A DNA stretch of 64,000 nucleotides from Rudanella sp031411995. GTDB taxonomy: Bacteria > Bacteroidota > Bacteroidia > Cytophagales > Spirosomataceae. The stretch lies in contig JANOCD010000133.1 of assembly GCA_031411995.1 (NCBI GenBank), forward strand, positions 62,001 to 126,000, read 5' to 3'. Under the pieces are notes generated by a model, which was not told where the DNA came from, ran no database searches, and worked only from the letters and a program-made list of their open reading frames with translations. Both the position numbers and the translations under genes were made by a program. Of the stretch, positions 42,097 through 48,806 are shown one piece after another; the stretch's first letter is position 1, and each line of letters starts with the position of its first letter.

Positions 42097-43344
42097 ATGG
42101 AAATGACTCTATATACCTCCCTCGCACAACAGGCTATTGATCTTGAGGATCGCTATGGTGCTCATAATTACCATCCGCTGCCGGTTGTGTTGACACGTGG
42201 GGAAGGCACCTTCGTTTGGGATGTAGAGGGCAAGCGTTATTTTGATTTCCTGTCGGCCTACAGTGCTGTGAGCCAGGGGCATTGCCATCCGCGCATTGTT
42301 GGAGCCATGATTGAGCAGGCCCAGCGGCTCACGCTTACGTCCAGGGCATTCTACAACGATCAGTTGGGTGTGTGCGAAAAATTCCTGTGCGAGTTTTTCG
42401 GCTACGACAAAGTGTTGATGATGAACGCAGGCGTTGAGGGTGGCGAAACTGCACTGAAATTGGCTCGCAAGTGGGCTTATACAGTAAAAGGAATTCCGCA
42501 GAATCAGGCCAAAATGGTGTTTGCTGAAGGTAATTTCTGGGGTCGGACCATCGCAGCCATTTCCTCATCAAACGATGCCAGCAGCACCAACGATTTTGGC
42601 CCGCTGTTGCCCGGCTACCTGCAAGTGCCTTACAACGATCTCCCGGCTTTAGAAACCCTGTTCAAAGCCGACCCGACCATTGCGGGCTTCATGGTTGAAC
42701 CCATTCAGGGCGAAGCAGGTGTGGTTGTCCCTGACGAGGGCTACTTGCGGGGCGTTCGCGACCTCTGCACTCAATACAACGTCCTGTTCATTGCCGATGA
42801 AGTGCAAACGGGCATTGGCCGCACTGGTCGTCGACTTGCCTGCGACCATGAAAATGTAAAACCCGATTTGCTCGTATTGGGTAAAGCCCTCTCTGGAGGC
42901 ACCATGCCCGTGTCGGCGGTGTTGGCCAACAACGAGATCATGTTGACACTGAAACCCGGCGAACATGGCTCTACTTATGGTGGCAATCCCTTGGCCTGCG
43001 CTGTTACGGTGGCTGCTCTGCAAGTAGTTAACGATGAGCGTTTAGCTGAAAATGCCGAAGCAATGGGCCAAATCTTCCGCGACCGGATGAACGCTCTCCG
43101 TGCCAAGTCTGATTTGATTACGCTGGTACGGGGTAAGGGTTTGCTCAACGCCATCGAGATTGCCTCGCGTCCGGCCTTCGGCGACCAAACAGCCTGGGAG
43201 TTATGTCTTCGTTTCCGCGATAACGGACTGCTCTGCAAACCCACTCACGGCGACAAAATCCGGTTTGCGCCCCCGCTCGTGATCACGGAAGATCAAATGC
43301 ACGAAGCCTGCGACATAATTGAGCGAACGGTGCTGGCTTTTTAA
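42097..43344 (+). CDS. rocD: Ornithine--oxo-acid aminotransferase
   Basis: 415 aa, PLP enzyme (fold type I, class III) converting ornithine + 2-oxoglutarate to glutamate semialdehyde + glutamate. Conserved parts: YHPLPVVLTRGEGTFVWDVE, LMMNAGVEGGETALKLARKW, LFIADEVQTGIGRTGR, and the PLP lysine in LLVLGKALSGGTMPVSAVL; then HGSTYGGNPLACAV. Length and the N-terminal ornithine-specific motifs fit RocD rather than acetylornithine aminotransferase. No arginase gene is adjacent. Confidence 0.94.
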   Translation: MEMTLYTSLAQQAIDLEDRYGAHNYHPLPVVLTRGEGTFVWDVEGKRYFDFLSAYSAVSQGHCHPRIVGAMIEQAQRLTLTSRAFYNDQLGVCEKFLCEFFGYDKVLMMNAGVEGGETALKLARKWAYTVKGIPQNQAKMVFAEGNFWGRTIAAISSSNDASSTNDFGPLLPGYLQVPYNDLPALETLFKADPTIAGFMVEPIQGEAGVVVPDEGYLRGVRDLCTQYNVLFIADEVQTGIGRTGRRLACDHENVKPDLLVLGKALSGGTMPVSAVLANNEIMLTLKPGEHGSTYGGNPLACAVTVAALQVVNDERLAENAEAMGQIFRDRMNALRAKSDLITLVRGKGLLNAIEIASRPAFGDQTAWELCLRFRDNGLLCKPTHGDKIRFAPPLVITEDQMHEACDIIERTVLAF

Positions 43345-43354
43345 GCGGTTGAGC

Positions 43355-43385
43355 TTGACATTACCAGAAACAGATTGCAGATTTG
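43355..43385 (+). promoter_or_regulatory. Promoter for tRNA-Gly
   Basis: TTGA (43355-43358), 19 nt, CAGATTTG (43378-43385). The -7 box deviates from TAnnTTTG at the first base. The tRNA begins 10 nt downstream. Confidence 0.4.
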
Positions 43386-43394
43386 CAATCTCAA

Positions 43395-43467
43395 GCGGGA
43401 GTAGCTCAGTCGGTAGAGCGGCAGCTTCCCAAGCTGCAGGCCGTGGGTTCGAGACCCATTTCCCGCT
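43395..43467 (+). tRNA. tRNA-Gly (CCC)
   Basis: 73 nt. Acceptor GCGGGAG pairs with TTCCCGC (G7-U66 wobble); D-arm GCTCAGTCGGTAGAGC; anticodon arm GCAGC-TTCCCAA-GCTGC with anticodon CCC at 43428-43430; T-arm GTGGG-TTCGAGA-CCCAT; discriminator U as usual for tRNA-Gly. CCA is not encoded. Confidence 0.97.
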
Positions 43468-43480
43468 CATTCATAATCAG

Positions 43481-43510
43481 GCACTTAACAGCAATGTTAG
43501 GTGCTTTTTT
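43481..43510 (+). terminator. Rho-independent terminator after tRNA-Gly
   Basis: Stem GCACTTAAC / GTTAGGTGC (one G-T pair), followed by six T. It starts 14 nt after the tRNA. Confidence 0.8.
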
Positions 43511-43525
43511 AATTATGTATTGACC

Positions 43526-45283
43526 TCATAAACGGCCCTGCTCCGGTTTATTGGGTGTATCCCAGCCATTTGCCCCGTGGGTGTTTAGCTTGCGCCGGTA
43601 CACTTTCCCCTCGCAACTTACGTACAGCATATCGAAATTGGGGCCGCCAAAGCAAAGATTCGAGGAGATGCCACTGGGAACGGGGATAATGGCATTTACC
43701 CGGCCCAACTGATCCATCACCTGAATGCCCAGCCGGGTAGTCACATAAATGTTCCCTGCCTGATCGCATTTGAGGCCATCGCCCCAAGCGTTGTCGTCGG
43801 TGTCGGCTACGTGTAGCCAACCAAACCGCTGTTTGGCCGCAAGGGTGCCATCGGGCAGAATCTGATAGACCCACACCCAATGCGAAGCCGACTCGGTTAC
43901 GTAAAGCTGGGTTTGATCGGGAGAGAGGCACAGCCCATTGGCAAATTTCAGGGCCGCGTCCACTTCCACAGGGGTGTTGGTGTTAGCCCGAATCAGGTAG
44001 AGTTTGCTGGGTTTCTGTTGGCCGTCGGGTGCGGTGATATAGGCGTTGCCGTTGTGAGCCACCACAATGTCGTTGCCGGGTAGGTTGTCAGCCAGCACGG
44101 TTTCGGTGCCGGTGGGCGTGTAGGCCAGCACCTGTTTAGACCCGATGATGGCAACATATCGCCTGTTATCCGGCCCAAAGGCTGTTCCCGCAGCTTTTTT
44201 GCTATCGAGCGGCAGGGCCACGGGCTTGCCGGCGGGATCAATTTTGTAGGTTTTGGCGTTCGCAACATCCTGAAAAAACACCTCACCCTGCTGGTTCACG
44301 GCGGTGCCCTCCGTGAAGGCATAGCCCTCGCCCACGAGTTGCCAGCCCTCTCCGGGAATCAGTCGGCTGGCCAGCAGTGCATTTTTGGGGGTGCTGTTCT
44401 GCACGGGTTTGGGCCATCCCTGCCACAAAAAACGCATGGCCTCGGCAAAAACCGCCGTGCCGTGTTTACCATTATGCGCCCCCTCACCCCAAACGTGTTT
44501 CACCTCGTAGCCGTTGAAGGTTAAGGCACGTTCGAGGGTTTGGTTGGCCATCCACCAATCGCCCCCATAGATGTTGAGGTCGTTGGCACCGTCCTGCAAA
44601 AACACCCGAATGGGTTTGGGTTCATACTTGCGCACGAGAGTGCTATAACGGTCGCCCCCGCGTAGACCCACGTAGGTGCCGATGGCCGAAAACACTCTTG
44701 AAAATGCCATTGGTCGCTCCCAGGCTGCCGTAAATGCACAAACGGCCCCGCTGCTGGCCCCGCCAATGGCCCGGTCGTTACCTGATTTGGAGAGCCTGAT
44801 GACCCGTCCATCGCTCGTTTTTTGGGTTTCGGCATCGGGTAATAGCTCCTCAAGCAAAAACCGGACGTAGGCATCACCCAGCCCATCGTATTCAAAGCTG
44901 CGGTTAGCCCGGTCGAGGGCGGTTTCTTTGTTGGCGGCCCGCACCCAGCCGGGGTTCACAAACACACCGATGGTCACCGGCATCTGACCGCTGGCAATGA
45001 GGTTGTCGAACACCGTGGTTGCTCTCCACTGCACTCCATCCTGATTCACATAGACGCAGGCGGGCTGATCGGGTTTGTACTGAGCTGGCACATAGATCCA
45101 GTAGTCGCGTTGCGTGCCGGGGAAGGTTTTCGAGTTGGTGAACGAGAATTTGAGCAGTTCGCCTTTGGGTATACCCGGCTGCTCCACGGACGCTGGATCA
45201 TCGGGGTAAGTTTCGGCTGGGGTTTGCCCCAGAGTCGGGTAAATCAGAATGGCAAGGAAGAGGGCGGTCAGGAACGGTTTCAT
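43526..45283 (-). CDS. Secreted esterase fused to SMP-30/gluconolactonase-type propeller
   Basis: 585 aa. Signal peptide MKPFLTALFLAILIYPTLG. Residues ~35-285 are an enterochelin-esterase-like alpha/beta hydrolase (DYWIYVPAQYKPDQPACVYV, nucleophile IGGASSGAVCAF, His in EGAHNGKHG). Residues ~300-580 are an SMP-30/gluconolactonase beta-propeller (GQLVGEGYAFTEGTAVNQQG-like blade, ANGLCLSPDQTQLYVTES, WGDGLKCDQAGNIYVTT). The combination suggests sequential hydrolysis of a sugar ester or lactone. ATG 45283 is set by the signal peptide. Confidence 0.82.
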   Translation of the reverse strand: MKPFLTALFLAILIYPTLGQTPAETYPDDPASVEQPGIPKGELLKFSFTNSKTFPGTQRDYWIYVPAQYKPDQPACVYVNQDGVQWRATTVFDNLIASGQMPVTIGVFVNPGWVRAANKETALDRANRSFEYDGLGDAYVRFLLEELLPDAETQKTSDGRVIRLSKSGNDRAIGGASSGAVCAFTAAWERPMAFSRVFSAIGTYVGLRGGDRYSTLVRKYEPKPIRVFLQDGANDLNIYGGDWWMANQTLERALTFNGYEVKHVWGEGAHNGKHGTAVFAEAMRFLWQGWPKPVQNSTPKNALLASRLIPGEGWQLVGEGYAFTEGTAVNQQGEVFFQDVANAKTYKIDPAGKPVALPLDSKKAAGTAFGPDNRRYVAIIGSKQVLAYTPTGTETVLADNLPGNDIVVAHNGNAYITAPDGQQKPSKLYLIRANTNTPVEVDAALKFANGLCLSPDQTQLYVTESASHWVWVYQILPDGTLAAKQRFGWLHVADTDDNAWGDGLKCDQAGNIYVTTRLGIQVMDQLGRVNAIIPVPSGISSNLCFGGPNFDMLYVSCEGKVYRRKLNTHGANGWDTPNKPEQGRL

Positions 45284-45346
45284 CGGGTAGCGGAGCGGTT
45301 TTGCTGGAAAAACCATGCCGCTCTCCCGACCTACCCATCGACTGGG

Positions 45347-45411
45347 AATCGAAACGCAACCAAACAAAAAAGGCCACTGATTTCTCAGTGACCTTTCGCT
45401 TTGTAGGGGAG
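45347..45411. repeat. tRNA-tail/terminator block, copy 1
   Basis: Direct repeat of 45972-46038: AATCGAAAC, then CAAAAAAGGCCACTG, a hairpin and CTTTCGCTTTGTAG. The last part (GTAGGGGAG) is a degraded tRNA 3' end. Together with copy 2 it flanks the endonuclease gene. Confidence 0.8.
45366..45393 (-). terminator. Rho-independent terminator downstream of the endonuclease gene
   Basis: Minus-strand stem GGTCACTGA / TCAGTGGCC around a GAAA tetraloop, followed by six T. It lies 99 nt past the endonuclease stop. Confidence 0.85.
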
Positions 45412-45491
45412 GAGAGAGGGACGGGGCTTGAGTCAGTAACGTTTGGCTTTCTGGGTTGATCCTACATGCAACTCCTGGATTGAGATGAAAA

Positions 45492-45956
45492 TTAAGGTTG
45501 ATCTGTAGAAATAAAGCAAACAGGCTCTGGATCACTGCTTGTTATCAAATGCCAGGCTTCCCGGTAAGCGGCTGATTTCGGAAGACGTTGTCGTTTTTCG
45601 GCTTCAACTAAATGAATTTCAGAACCATAGCTAATAAAACAGTCAACGGGGATGATATAAAAAATGCCTAGCACTTCAATGAAGGCAATGGCAAAATCGA
45701 AATCAACGGAGGAATAAGTCGAACGAAGCATATGCCGTCGGTTCGTTTTTGTTCGGCGCGTATCAACTACATAGTTTCCCCGGCTTTCATCGAACCACGC
45801 GCTTTTAACCTGAATCTTGACTAACTGCCCGTCAATGTCAAAAACTAAATCATAAGGCATTCGGTCGCCAATGGGCTTGCAAACACCGAACCCTAATTGA
45901 AGTGCCTTAAGTATGACAGCTTGCTCGGCGATATCGCCTTTCTGTTTGGTTATCAC
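45492..45956 (-). CDS. Free-standing group I intron-type PD-(D/E)XK homing endonuclease (I-Ssp6803I-like)
   Basis: 154 aa with GTG start at 45956. N-terminus MITKQKGDIAEQAVILKAL, then GDRMPYDLVFDIDGQLVKIQ, VKSAWFDE. With this start the catalytic residues fall at E11, D36, Q49 and K51; from memory these are the active-site positions of I-Ssp6803I, the tetrameric homing endonuclease of the Synechocystis tRNA-fMet intron (~150 aa). The family cleaves a tRNA-fMet site and copies its intron into it. Here the gene is outside the intron, 1.2 kb downstream of an intron-bearing tRNA-fMet gene on the same strand, and flanked by the tRNA-tail repeats. An upstream TTG at 45992 would lie in the terminator block and is rejected. 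Confidence 0.85.
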   Translation of the reverse strand: MITKQKGDIAEQAVILKALQLGFGVCKPIGDRMPYDLVFDIDGQLVKIQVKSAWFDESRGNYVVDTRRTKTNRRHMLRSTYSSVDFDFAIAFIEVLGIFYIIPVDCFISYGSEIHLVEAEKRQRLPKSAAYREAWHLITSSDPEPVCFISTDQP

Positions 45957-45971
45957 GGACTTGGGTTTATG

Positions 45972-46038
45972 AATCGAAACCCAAAGAAACAAAAAAGGCT
46001 ACTGGTTTCTCAGTGGCCTTTCGCTTTGTAGCGGGAGC
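45972..46038. repeat. tRNA-tail/terminator block, copy 2
   Basis: Second copy of the block at 45347-45411, about 625 bp away. It differs at about ten positions. This copy keeps an exact 14-nt tRNA 3' end at its right border (46028-46041). Confidence 0.8.
45991..46018 (-). terminator. Rho-independent terminator upstream of the endonuclease gene
   Basis: Minus-strand stem GGCCACTGA / CCAGTAGCC with GAAA loop and six T. It should stop transcripts arriving from the DUF4145-like gene or the tRNA, so the endonuclease needs its own promoter or read-through. Confidence 0.8.
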
Positions 46039-46041
46039 TGG
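46028..46041 (-). other. Copy of tRNA-fMet 3' end (putative attachment site)
   Basis: GTAGCGGGAGCTGG is identical to 47173-47186, the T-stem/acceptor 3' end of the intron-bearing tRNA-fMet gene. The 1145-bp unit between the copies holds the frameshifted DUF4145-like gene. Such duplication is the usual mark of site-specific integration at a tRNA 3' end. No integrase is present. Confidence 0.6.
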
Positions 46042-46110
46042 GATGTTATCTTGTCTCAAAAACATCAAATACCGGCGCAGGCAGACAAAAACCTGCAGCT
46101 GTTTAGGATT

Positions 46111-46951
46111 TCAAGAGAGTTTACTTCCAATACTTTGTAGTTGAGCAGCTAACTGATTCCTGGCAGCCTCTTCATCCTTTTTGCTTTTAATGTCTGTCAG
46201 AGCATATTCAATGACGCTTCTGAGTACAGGGAAATAAGTCACGCACTCCTTCTCCGTCAATTCATGGATGCCCTTACTGATAATAGAATAAACAACTGGG
46301 TTGGAAACCAAGTAAGGGGGCAAATAGGCTGTAAGGAGCTGCATCTTTTCCTTCATCCTTGCTTTGCCATAAGCTACCTCATCCCAACCTGATTGTGTTT
46401 TGATAGCTTCTTGGTGAGCAGGCTCAATCATGAACTGTTCAATAATTCTTCGTAGATAAACCATTGACCCAGCCCCTACGCCGTGTGCAAATAACCCGAT
46501 TGCTTTTTTATACTCAGAGAATAATTCCTTGGGCAATACGGATTTGAAATTATCAACATTACTAAGATGTAAGTCTGCGTGTGATGGGTATTGTCCAATC
46601 TTGGTTATAGTATTACTCCTACAGTAGACACTGAAAACTAAGAGATGTTTGTTGTTTCTTGAGCATCGAAACTCTTTGGGAAATACTTGGTGATTTGCTA
46701 CTGCCCATTTGATGACCTCATCGTCTGGACTATTGTAAATAGGATTATTCGAACGTGTTAGGGGCAAAAACACAGACTGGCTTCCGCATTGTGCACAATA
46801 GGCATCAAGGTGTTCTTGTCCATAAATCAGGTTGACCACCTTATCAATTTCTGTCGAATCGGTCGTACACTGGTAATCTTCGTATAAAACCGTTTTTAAT
46901 GAAGAAGTCTTGATTGGTAACCTCCGATATTGAAGTGATGGGCTTTGTCAT
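46111..46951 (-). pseudogene. DUF4145-like protein gene with N-terminal frameshift
   Basis: The main frame (46839 to 46111, 242 aa) has no ATG and stays open upstream to about 46948. An ATG at 46951 starts another frame (MTKPITSISEVTNQDFFIK) that joins it if one A is removed from the A5 run at 46897-46893, giving ...FFIKTVLYEDYQCTTD... into the main frame. The main frame has a zinc-ribbon-like YCAQCGSQS and the DUF4145 core helix IGLFAHGVGAGSMVYLRRI, IEQFM. DUF4145 domains occur fused to restriction and other defence proteins. It is either a recently broken gene, a recoded gene or an assembly error. It lies in the 1.1-kb unit bounded by tRNA 3' end copies. Confidence 0.65.
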
Positions 46952-47126
46952 TGTTATATCAAGGTATTTGCTTGACAATGCTAGGTTAGAAGAAGAGTGA
47001 AGAGGTTCATGTCAAACCAGTACTCAGCAGCCGTATTATTGAGATGACAATTTTTGTACGCGATATGGTACGTATTTGAAGTATTGTTGCCTATTACGTA
47101 CACCGTTCCATATACTGACCAAATGC

Positions 47127-47164
47127 AAAAACGCCTAACATTCTGATTAACAGTTTGTTAGGCG
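47127..47164 (-). terminator. Rho-independent terminator of tRNA-fMet
   Basis: Minus-strand stem CGCCTAACA / TGTTAGGCG, loop 15 nt, five T. It starts 10 nt after the tRNA 3' end. Confidence 0.85.
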
Positions 47165-47173
47165 GTTTCTTAG

Positions 47174-47541
47174 TAGCGGGAGCTGGACTCGAACCAGCGA
47201 CCTTTGGGTTATGCTTACTACTACAACTTTCGTTGCTTACTGCCTTGATGCAGTAATTTGTAGTCTGGACTGTCTCTTCACCCGTTTCAGTTACCTGACG
47301 TTAGGGTGCCTACCATTCAGTCTCTACACCTTCCGCAGCTTTCGCTTTGGCTTGGCTCGGGATTACCGCACAACCGGCTTCCCCGAATTTGGCAAGATAC
47401 ACGTAATCATTCCTGACTACGTTGCCCGTCACATTAGCGTCTGAATCTTTCGATTCGCGACTCAGAAACAGTGCGTTTTCTGAGTCTTCAACTGATGTGG
47501 CATTGCTGAGCCCAACGAGCTACCAACTGCTCCATCCCGCG
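47174..47541 (-). tRNA. tRNA-fMet (CAU) interrupted by a group I intron
   Basis: Exon 1 is 47541-47509 (33 nt, CGCGGGATGGAGCAGTTGG... ending in U33); exon 2 is 47213-47174 (40 nt, starting at anticodon CAU). Joined, they give a 73-nt cloverleaf: acceptor GCGGGA/TCCCGC with unpaired C1-U72 (the initiator mark), D-arm GAGC/GCTC, anticodon arm TTGGG-CTCATAA-CCCAA with the initiator G-C pairs, T-arm GCTGG-TTCGAGT-CCAGC. CCA is not encoded. The intron sits between U33 and C34. A perfect promoter lies upstream and a terminator downstream, so the gene is probably expressed. Confidence 0.93.
47214..47508 (-). mobile_element. Group I intron (subgroup IC3-like) in tRNA-fMet, 295 nt, ORF-less
   Basis: Follows the group I rules: the 5' exon ends in U, the intron ends in G. 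Core elements on the minus strand: P CAAATTCGGGGAAGCC, Q TAATCCCGAGCCAAGCC, R CGGAAGGTGTAGAGACT, then GGCACCCTAACGTCA, and S GAAGAGACAGTCC. These closely resemble the core of the cyanobacterial tRNA-Leu intron as I remember it. Peripheral hairpins include GACTCAGAAAACG/CTGTTTCTGAGTC near the 5' end. The P1 helix I can draw is short (GGC/GCC) with U33 opposite U instead of G, so activity should be tested. No reading frame of note is inside. Confidence 0.92.
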
Positions 47542-47553
47542 TTGTTGGGAGTG

Positions 47554-47584
47554 CAAAAGTAGTAGGGTTTTTCGGATATTCAAA
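47554..47584 (-). promoter_or_regulatory. Promoter of tRNA-fMet
   Basis: Minus strand TTTG (47584-47581), 19 nt, TACTTTTG (47561-47554): full match to TTTG/TAnnTTTG. The predicted start is about 5 nt before the tRNA 5' end. Confidence 0.75.
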
Positions 47585-47609
47585 CTACCTTTGTGAAATA
47601 ATTAACAGT

Positions 47610-47647
47610 CCCCTCCGAAAAATGTTCTGTCGGAGGGGCATTTTTTT
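47610..47647 (+). terminator. Intrinsic terminator just upstream of era
   Basis: Stem CCCCTCCGA / TCGGAGGGG with an 11-nt loop, followed by CATTTTTTT. It is oriented on the plus strand and ends 26 nt before the era ATG, although the nearest plus-strand gene upstream is tRNA-Gly 4 kb away. It could be a leader attenuator of era or a block on antisense transcription through the tRNA. Confidence 0.75.
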
Positions 47648-47673
47648 CTGTAGCCACTGGTTATCAATGCCAT

Positions 47674-48717
47674 ATGGGATCACCTGAGTACGAAAATAAT
47701 TTGCCGGACGAAACGTCGCCCGGTCTTAATTTGCCAGAAACTGACCTTCCCGGCCCCAATTCGCCGGAGAATGACCTCTCAGACGATGAGATGGCCCCCG
47801 ATGTAGCGGCCATTGCTGCCGCCCAGTATCCGGGTCGGGCGGGGTTTGTTAGCATTGTAGGCAAACCAAATGTGGGCAAGTCAACGCTGATGAATCAGTT
47901 GGTGGGCGAACGCCTGTCCATTATCACCTCGAAGGCGCAAACAACGCGGCACCGCATCATGGGTATCCTCAACGGAACTCACGAGGGCGAAGATTTTCAA
48001 CTGATTTATTCCGACACACCCGGCATTATCGTACCCCGCTACAAGCTGCATGAGTCGATGATGAGTTTTGTGCGCGGCTCGCTCGAAGATGCCGATGTGA
48101 TTCTGTTTGTGACGGATATCTATGAGCAGCACGACGAAGATGATGTGTTGCAGCGGTTGCAAAAGACCGATGTGCCGGTGATTTTGTTGATTAACAAGAT
48201 CGACCTGGCAAGCGAGCAGGATGTGGAAGACAAAATCGCGTATTGGCAGGAACACTTCCAGGCCGCGCAGATCCTGCCCATTTCGGCCCTTAATGACATC
48301 AACATCGATCGCCTGTTCGATGGCATCATTACACGACTGCCGCATCACCCGCCATTCTTCCCCAAAGATGAACTAACCGACAAGCCCGAACGGTTCTTTG
48401 CTTCGGAGATCATCCGCGAAAAAATCTTTCTGAATTATAAAAAGGAAGTTCCCTATAGTTCGGAAGTGATTATCACGGGCTTCAAAGAGCGCGACGACAT
48501 GATTATCATTTCGTCGGAGATTCTGGTGGAGCGGCCCACTCAACGGGCTATTCTGCTGGGCGAAGGTGGTAAAATGATTAAGAAAACGGGCATTATGGCC
48601 CGTGAAGAACTCGAACGCTTCTTCAACAAAAAAGTATTCCTCGAAACATTCGTTAAAGTAGAACCTGACTGGCGCAACAAAGAGCGCGCCCTGAAGCGGT
48701 TTGGATACGACGAATAG
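47674..48717 (+). CDS. era: GTPase Era with acidic N-terminal extension
   Basis: 347 aa. G1 GKPNVGKSTLMNQ, G2 around TTRHRIMG, G3 DTPGI, G4 NKID, then the KH domain with GEGGKMIKKTGIMAREELE. Era binds the 3' end of 16S rRNA during 30S maturation. Bacterial Era is about 300 aa; here ~45 residues precede the G domain, acidic and with a near-repeated NLPDETSPGL / NLPETDLPGP / NSPENDLSDD pattern. An internal ATG (MAPDVAAIAAAQY) 39 codons in would give normal length and cannot be excluded as the start. Confidence 0.93.
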   Translation: MGSPEYENNLPDETSPGLNLPETDLPGPNSPENDLSDDEMAPDVAAIAAAQYPGRAGFVSIVGKPNVGKSTLMNQLVGERLSIITSKAQTTRHRIMGILNGTHEGEDFQLIYSDTPGIIVPRYKLHESMMSFVRGSLEDADVILFVTDIYEQHDEDDVLQRLQKTDVPVILLINKIDLASEQDVEDKIAYWQEHFQAAQILPISALNDINIDRLFDGIITRLPHHPPFFPKDELTDKPERFFASEIIREKIFLNYKKEVPYSSEVIITGFKERDDMIIISSEILVERPTQRAILLGEGGKMIKKTGIMAREELERFFNKKVFLETFVKVEPDWRNKERALKRFGYDE

Positions 48718-48730
48718 TAGCTGGTTATCG

Positions 48731-48779
48731 GTGGCTGGTTGGCTGACGCGAAGTTGTGATTCGCCAGCCAACCAGCCAC
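48731..48779. repeat. 15-bp inverted repeat between era and der
   Basis: GTGGCTGGTTGGCTG (48731-48745) and its perfect complement (48765-48779), loop 19 nt, no T tract. Confidence 0.8.
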
Positions 48780-48806
48780 AAACTACTAACCACGAACCAC
48801 AAGAAA

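Noticed and set aside
45957..45992. TTG at 45992 as start of the endonuclease
   Set aside because: It begins beside the terminator T run; GTG 45956 places the catalytic residues at the family positions and gives the family length.
46028..46041. A second complete tRNA gene at 46.03 kb
   Set aside because: Only 14 nt of the tRNA 3' end are present; no T-loop, anticodon arm or 5' half precedes it.
47211..47444. 77-codon plus-strand frame inside the intron region
   Set aside because: It lies antisense to the group I core; the conserved RNA elements explain the sequence and the peptide resembles nothing.
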